A DNA stretch of 64,000 nt from the NCBI GenBank assembly GCA_959027945.1, contig CAUFRO010000005.1:1-64000 (forward strand), written 5' to 3'. Made by a program: the position numbers and the translations under genes. Below the pieces are notes generated by a model. It was not told the DNA's origin. It saw nothing but the letters and a program-made list of their open reading frames with translations, and searched no databases. Positions 58,182 through 64,000 of this stretch are shown one piece after another. Every line of letters begins with the position of its first letter. Within the stretch, counting starts at the first letter, position 1. Source of the DNA: an uncultured Collinsella sp. (GTDB lineage: Bacteria; Actinomycetota; Coriobacteriia; Coriobacteriales; Coriobacteriaceae).

Positions 58182-59843
58182 CTACTCGATCGAGAAGATC
58201 ACGGGATAGAGCGGCTGCTCGCCACGATGGGCGTCGATCTCCAGATCGGGCTGAGCCTCCTCGATGGCGTCGACGATCTCCTGGAAGGCCTCGTCGGATA
58301 GCTCCTCGCCGGCCAGAATCGTCAGCGCGTCGCCTTCCTCTTCCTCCTGCATGCGGTTGATGCAGTCGAGCGTGACCTGCTTCACGTCGGAACCGACCAC
58401 GTCGATGGAGCCGGCGATGATGCCCATGACGTCACCGGAGTGAATCGGAGAGCCGTCCGAGGCGCTGGAGTCGCGCACGGCGCGGGTGACCTCGCCATCG
58501 CGGACCTCGCTGATGGCGTCAACCATGGCGGCAACGGCGTCCTCGAGCTCAGAATCGGGCAGGACGGCGAACAGCGCGGAGAACGCCTGCGGGACGGTCT
58601 TGGTGGGAACGACGGCGACCTTCTTGTCGGTGCAGGCAGAGGCTGCGGCCTCGGCAGCCATGCGAATGTTGCCGTTATTGGGCAGGATGATGACCGAGGT
58701 CGCGTTGACCTGGTCGACGGCGCCCAACAGGTCGGCGGTCGAGGGGTTCATGGTCTGGCCACCCGAGACGATCACGTCAACGCCGAGGGACTTGAGGATG
58801 TCGGCCTCACCGGAACCGGCGGCAACGGCGACAAAGCCCAGGGCCTTCGCGGGCTCGGCGGCCTTCTCCTGATCCTCGTGAATCTTAGCGGTACGGTCGT
58901 GGGCCTCCATCTCCATGTTGTGGATAAAGACCTCATAGATCTGACCAAGCTGCAGCATGTGCTCGAGCACCAGGTTGGGGGTGTTGGAGTGCACGTGGAT
59001 CTTGTAGTCGGGATAGGCACCCACGAGCAACTCGCAGTCGCCCATGGAGCCCAGGAACTTAAGGCACTCGTCCTCGTCAAACGGGGCATCGGCCTTAAAG
59101 AGGAACTCGTTGCAGTAGCGGAACTCCGAGCCCTCCCAGTCATCGTTGGCCTCGATCTCAACGCGACCGAGGGCCGCATCGCGGGCAGAGCCGGCAGAAT
59201 CAAACGTGGCGGAGAAATCCTCGACAACGGTGCTACGGCCGAGCGCAGCGGCAACAAAGTTCTCCAGGAAGATGGCAAAGCCAAAGGCGCCGGAGTCGAC
59301 CACGCCGTTCTCCTTCAGAACCGGCAGCAGGTCGGGCGTGCGGGCGACAGACTGGTAGGCCTCGACAACGATGGCATCGAGCGCGTCCTCGGCCGAGAAC
59401 TTCTTCTTTTCGCACTCGTCGGCCTTGGTCGAGACATCGCGCAGTACCGTGAGGATCGTGCCCTCGATGGGCTTGCGGACGGCCTGGAAGGCGACCTTGA
59501 CGGCACGACGGAACGCATAAGCGATGTTGGCGGAGGTGATGGGCTCATCGGCAGAGACGAGGCCCTCGGCCACGCCGCGCAGAATCTGCGACGTGATGAC
59601 GCCGGAGTTACCGCGGGCGCCCATGAGGGAGCCGTGAGTGATGGCGCCGGCGATGGCCTCCATGTCGGCATCGGCGGGAAGGGCGGAGAGCTCCTTGGTC
59701 ACCGAGGCGAGCGTGAGCGACATGTTGGTGCCGGTATCGCCGTCGGGTACGGGGAAGACGTTGAGCTTGTTGATCTCCTCGGCCTTGTCGGAAACGGCAG
59801 CCGCAGCGATCGGAAAACAGGTGCGAATGGTCTTTGCAATCAT
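58182..59843 (-). CDS. DAK2-domain protein (FakA-type fatty acid kinase subunit)
   Basis: 553 residues. The N-terminal DhaL/DAK2 domain (about 1-200) binds ATP through NVFPVPDGDTGTNM and GARGNSGVITSQILRG. A central FakA domain (about 225-330) and a DegV-like C-terminal domain (about 335-553) follow. Family members phosphorylate exogenous fatty acids with a FakB partner; no fakB gene is in this window. It follows the second Asp23 gene by 27 bases, the asp23-fakA-recG order seen in many Gram-positives. Confidence 0.93.
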   Translation of the reverse strand: MIAKTIRTCFPIAAAAVSDKAEEINKLNVFPVPDGDTGTNMSLTLASVTKELSALPADADMEAIAGAITHGSLMGARGNSGVITSQILRGVAEGLVSADEPITSANIAYAFRRAVKVAFQAVRKPIEGTILTVLRDVSTKADECEKKKFSAEDALDAIVVEAYQSVARTPDLLPVLKENGVVDSGAFGFAIFLENFVAAALGRSTVVEDFSATFDSAGSARDAALGRVEIEANDDWEGSEFRYCNEFLFKADAPFDEDECLKFLGSMGDCELLVGAYPDYKIHVHSNTPNLVLEHMLQLGQIYEVFIHNMEMEAHDRTAKIHEDQEKAAEPAKALGFVAVAAGSGEADILKSLGVDVIVSGGQTMNPSTADLLGAVDQVNATSVIILPNNGNIRMAAEAAASACTDKKVAVVPTKTVPQAFSALFAVLPDSELEDAVAAMVDAISEVRDGEVTRAVRDSSASDGSPIHSGDVMGIIAGSIDVVGSDVKQVTLDCINRMQEEEEGDALTILAGEELSDEAFQEIVDAIEEAQPDLEIDAHRGEQPLYPVIFSIE

Positions 59844-59870
59844 GGGTATTTGAATCTCCGTTTTCGGATG

Positions 59871-60227
59871 CTAGTTCAGACGGCTCTTGAGCGCGTCGAT
59901 ATGGATGCCGATCTTAAGGCTGGCGGGATCGATCTGGGCGATCTCCTGCAAAGTGAAGGCAACGGAGCTCGAAAGATTGTGGCAGACGGACTTCATGTTG
60001 ACGCCGTTCTCGAGCACGACGTGAAGATCGACCGTAAGGCCGTCCTCGTCGGCGGAGACAAGCACGCCCTTGCGGAGGCGCTGACCGGCAAGCAGGCGCA
60101 CGCTCTCGGCGCCCTGGAGCTGCTCAGCCATGCCGACGACGCCGTAGCACGTCATCGCGGCATAACCGGCAATATCGGCAATTACGTCGTTCGAGACGCT
60201 CAGGCTGCCGTTAATGGTCTCAGACAC
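59871..60227 (-). CDS. Asp23/Gls24 family protein (paralogue 2)
   Basis: 118 residues from the GTG at 60227, which AAAGGAG precedes; upstream in-frame codons lack an SD. The pattern ISVSNDVIADIAGYAAMTCYGVVGMA-like N-terminus and VDLHVVLENGVNMKSVCHNLSSSVAFTLQE match the family. It is the first gene of the unit running through fakA and recG. Role unknown; in Firmicutes the homologous gene (yloU) sits at the same place. Confidence 0.9.
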   Translation of the reverse strand: MSETINGSLSVSNDVIADIAGYAAMTCYGVVGMAEQLQGAESVRLLAGQRLRKGVLVSADEDGLTVDLHVVLENGVNMKSVCHNLSSSVAFTLQEIAQIDPASLKIGIHIDALKSRLN

Positions 60228-60385
60228 AAGAATCTCCTTTTCTGGTGCTCGCGGCACCATGTCGTGGGAGCAATCATTCCAATATTCTACAACGACCGCG
60301 CCATGTTGAGGTGACGGGGTTCGCGATTACATCCTCGACACGAAATGTTGATATGGCAACGTTGGCACCGAGCAATCGCGGCATG

Positions 60386-60415
60386 AAAAAACCCGCCGCA
60401 TAAGCGACGGGTTTT
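60386..60415 (-). terminator. terminator of tRNA-Asn
   Basis: On the minus strand AAAACCCGTCGC pairs with GCGGCGGGTTTT (one U-G pair), tetraloop TTAT, then T residues, just after the tRNA 3' end. It isolates the tRNA from the asp23-fakA unit. The 60228-60684 gap holds only tRNA-Asn, its promoter and terminator, a repeat and the rpoD terminator. Confidence 0.85.
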
Positions 60416-60421
60416 ACAACC

Positions 60422-60496
60422 TGGCTCCCCGGGTAGGACTCGAACCTACAACAGCGCGGTTAACAGCCGCGTGCTCTACCATTGAGCTACCGAGGA
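60422..60496 (-). tRNA. tRNA-Asn (GTT)
   Basis: Cloverleaf on the minus strand: acceptor TCCTCGG/CCGGGGA (one U-G), D arm GCTC..GAGC, anticodon stem CGCGG/CCGCG with loop CTGTTAA, anticodon GTT at 60464-60462, T arm GTAGGTTCGAGTCCTAC. CCA is encoded. Confidence 0.96.
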
Positions 60497-60526
60497 ATAG
60501 GTGCGTGCTCTCAAGCAACGAAGTTT

Positions 60527-60554
60527 ATTATACGGACGAATCAGCGTAGGGCAA
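60527..60554 (-). promoter_or_regulatory. promoter of tRNA-Asn
   Basis: The minus strand reads TTGCCC (60554-60549), 16 bases, TATAAT (60532-60527), about 30 bases before the tRNA 5' end. Confidence 0.75.
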
Positions 60555-60586
60555 GAACTTTTTTAAAGAATTTTCCGACCCAGTCA

Positions 60587-60630
60587 TTGGGGACGTTCTT
60601 GAACGACTAGTCATTCAAGAACGTCCCCAA
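60587..60630. repeat. inverted repeat with 17-bp arms (GGGGACGTTC type)
   Basis: TTGGGGACGTTCTTGAA (60587-60603) and its exact reverse complement (60614-60630) flank a ten-base centre containing GACTAGTC. It lies between the rpoD terminator and tRNA-Asn promoter. The GGGAC word links it to the other inverted repeats of the window. Confidence 0.8.
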
Positions 60631-60641
60631 CGACTACATGA

Positions 60642-60675
60642 AAGCGCCCCCAAGCAGATGTGCTTGAGGGCGCTT
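60642..60675 (-). terminator. terminator of rpoD
   Basis: A 15-bp stem (AAGCGCCCTCAAGCA with TGCTTGGGGGCGCTT, one G-U pair) on the minus strand, ten bases past the rpoD stop. The T run is short. Confidence 0.8.
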
Positions 60676-60684
60676 CTTGCTTGA

Positions 60685-62034
<1,350 letters not shown>

Positions 62035-62144
62035 AGATTCTCCCTTCATAGTCCACAGGACTCAATACTTTAGCACACACATTGACGTCTATACCCAAAA
62101 AGAGGACTGGATATAGGCGAGAATACGCTGGTTGACCACAACAT

Positions 62145-64000
62145 CTAGGCTTGTTCAGTGCCTGCGGCCTCCACGCCGATCAAACGGAACGGGTCCGCCA
62201 CGCCGCCGATCGACTTTTGCAGTTCGCGCTGACGCTGCGAGTCCCGCGCGGCCTGCACGGTCAGCGAACGACGGCCCTCATCATCGAGCGAACGGTCCTG
62301 GCGCAGCTTGGCCTGTGCGGCACGCATGCGGCGCTTGATGGTGTAGAGCTCGAGCGTATCGAGCATAAACACAATGTTCGTCTCGGTGGGGTGCTTGCTC
62401 GTCGCCGAGATGCGCCCGGCACTCACAAGCGTTGCCGCCTCGGGACACACCGATCGTGCCGCATCCATGCAAGCTGCAGGATCGGTTCCCGGCGGCGTAG
62501 CCAGAACGGCCCATGCGATGGACTCGTGACGTGGGTCAACCCACTCGATGGAGCAAATGCGGTCGGCATACGTGCGGAACAGGTCGGGGTAGCTCGTGAG
62601 CATCGTCAGCAGCTCGCGCTCCCCTGCCAAGGACTTGCGCTCAAGATCGGTCAGAACCATCGGCGCCGCCGCAGCCGATGCACCCGAACCGTCAGCCACA
62701 GGCTCAGCACCCATACCATCAGGCACATCGATTGGCGGCAGATCGTCGACGACCTCCACGGGCGCGGCACCGTAGGCATCGAGCGGGACGTAGTCGTACG
62801 GCTCTTCTTCGACCGGCGCGGACACCGGCGGCGTCGCGCCCGATGCCCAAGCGCCGCGACCGGCATCGCGAGAACTCGACGCCCGACTGCCCGTCCCGCC
62901 GGACCGCTCAGCCTGCGCCCGCTGACGCTCATAGTTCTGCTCACGGCGACGCTCCGCATCCTCGCGCTTGGCGACATCTCGAAACACGCGGCCCGAGCTC
63001 GCACGCACTGTTTCCAGATCCAAACCCAGCAGATCGGCAATCTGGATAAAGTACGTATCGATCATATAGCTATCGCGCAGCGGATAGATAAGCGTCAGCG
63101 CATCTTCCAGCGCCTTGGCGCGACCGCCCGGCGTGGTGATGTCGCTCGACTCCTGCAGCGAACGGTAGACAAAGTCCATGAGGGGCTCGGCAGCGTCGAT
63201 GCGCGCCTGCAGCTCCTGTCCACCATGCGCCGTGATGAACTCCATGGGATCGTTGCCGTCGGGCAGCACCACGCAGCGCAGGTCCATCGAATCCTGTTCG
63301 ATAAACTGAATCGCGCGACGGGCGGCCTTCTGGCCCGCGGCATCGCCGTCAAACATATACACGATGCGCTTGGCAAAGCGGGTGAGCGTCTTGACATGAT
63401 GCTCCGTGAGCGCGGTGCCCAGCGTAGCGACAACGTTTTTAATCCCCGCCTCCCAACAGGCGATGCAGTCGGTATAGCCCTCTACCACGATGGCGGTATC
63501 CTGAGCGACGATAAACTCCTTGGCCCAATTAAAGCCGTAGAGGTTTCGCTTTTTATGAAATACGCTCGTCTCGGCGGTGTTGAGGTACTTGGGTTGGCCG
63601 TCTCCCATGATGCGACCGCCAAAGGCGATGTTGTGACCCTGCTCATCAAAGATGGGAAACATCACGCGGTCGTAGAAGCGGTCGGCAAGCTGCCCACGCC
63701 CGCGACTCACAGCCACGTTGGCGTCGATCATCTCCTGCGGAGTAAAGCCCGCCTGCGACAGGTGCGATACCAGCGCGTTGCGACCCGGCGCAAAGCCCAG
63801 GCAGTAGCGGCGGCAGACGTCGCCACCCATGCCGCGGCTGGCAAAGTACTCGCGCGGACGGCCGTCCTTACCGCGCATAAGCATCGTGTGGTAGAACTGG
63901 GCGGTCTCGGCGCACAAATCGTAGATGCGGGCACGCTTGGTACCGCGCTCGCGGCGATCTCCGGTGTCATGCAGCTCAATGCCCGCGCGATCGGCCAAAT
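62145..64000 (-). CDS. dnaG: DNA primase DnaG, 5' part beyond the window
   Basis: Synthesises RNA primers for replication. At least 617 residues are visible and the frame continues past the right edge, so the N-terminal zinc-binding domain (CHC2) is not seen. The TTG near 63998 is not a real start. Present are the primase core (CRRYCLGFAPG, FGGRIMGDGQPKYLN), the TOPRIM motifs VVEGYTDCIA and YMFDGDAAG, and the C-terminal DnaB-interaction region. A linker of about 110 residues rich in Arg, Ser, Ala and Pro separates core and C-domain. Confidence 0.96.
   Translation of the reverse strand, partial: LADRAGIELHDTGDRRERGTKRARIYDLCAETAQFYHTMLMRGKDGRPREYFASRGMGGDVCRRYCLGFAPGRNALVSHLSQAGFTPQEMIDANVAVSRGRGQLADRFYDRVMFPIFDEQGHNIAFGGRIMGDGQPKYLNTAETSVFHKKRNLYGFNWAKEFIVAQDTAIVVEGYTDCIACWEAGIKNVVATLGTALTEHHVKTLTRFAKRIVYMFDGDAAGQKAARRAIQFIEQDSMDLRCVVLPDGNDPMEFITAHGGQELQARIDAAEPLMDFVYRSLQESSDITTPGGRAKALEDALTLIYPLRDSYMIDTYFIQIADLLGLDLETVRASSGRVFRDVAKREDAERRREQNYERQRAQAERSGGTGSRASSSRDAGRGAWASGATPPVSAPVEEEPYDYVPLDAYGAAPVEVVDDLPPIDVPDGMGAEPVADGSGASAAAAPMVLTDLERKSLAGERELLTMLTSYPDLFRTYADRICSIEWVDPRHESIAWAVLATPPGTDPAACMDAARSVCPEAATLVSAGRISATSKHPTETNIVFMLDTLELYTIKRRMRAAQAKLRQDRSLDDEGRRSLTVQAARDSQRQRELQKSIGGVADPFRLIGVEAAGTEQA

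Noticed and set aside
63990..64000. TTG near 63998 as the dnaG start
   Set aside because: The protein would lack the zinc-binding domain and the start has no SD; the frame simply continues past the edge.

Overview
The window is a GC-rich bacterial chromosome segment made almost entirely of housekeeping genes. Gene order, GTG/TTG starts with strong Shine-Dalgarno (SD) sites and the protein families point to an anaerobic, gut-type actinobacterium of the class Coriobacteriia. Collinsella or a close relative is my best guess, inferred from overall resemblance and not from a marker gene. Most genes lie on the minus strand, so the biological order runs from high to low coordinates. I see no prophage, complete insertion sequence, CRISPR array or rRNA operon.

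Region 1 (1-9.7 kb): tRNA-Glu and cca, then a sugar phosphotransferase (PTS) block: fruA (EIIBCA), ptsH (HPr), ptsI (EI) and two PfkB-type sugar-phosphate kinases, with a divergent RpiR-type regulator. Several intrinsic terminators and hairpins split the block into separate units. The fruA-ptsH gap holds a 152-bp near-perfect palindrome and a second 24-bp inverted repeat.

Region 2 (9.7-23 kb): recN, nadK, tlyA, xseB, nusB, an Asp23 protein and efp in one operon. Upstream lie pepP, an aroB homologue that has lost its zinc ligands, aroK, a YqeG phosphatase, mltG, ruvX and alaS.

Region 3 (23-33 kb): a small AT-richer membrane ORF; a tight operon of a DUF948-like protein, an anti-sigma-like protein, a SigB/SigF-type sigma factor and an AI-2E family permease; then rarA, dgt, an orphan prepilin peptidase, a membrane glycosyltransferase, rluD and lspA.

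Region 4 (33-45 kb): ileS behind a full transcriptional T-box, an iron-type alcohol dehydrogenase, a DUF523 protein, ftsH, a broken cobO remnant, a MATE exporter, an rRNA/tRNA methyltransferase, folA-thyA, and a DUF134-NifX fusion regulator flanked by its own likely operators.

Region 5 (45-64 kb): the conserved series asp23-fakA-recG-rsmD-coaD-(coiled coil)-DUF177-rpmF-plsX-acpP-rnc-smc-ftsY-ffh, then tRNA-Asn, rpoD and dnaG, which runs off the right edge.

The most unusual items are the DUF134-NifX fusion with paired palindromes and an internal start, the gutted AroB in its normal place beside aroK, the PfkB pair with a changed anion-hole motif, the cobO pseudogene, and a dispersed set of inverted repeats carrying a GGGAC word.
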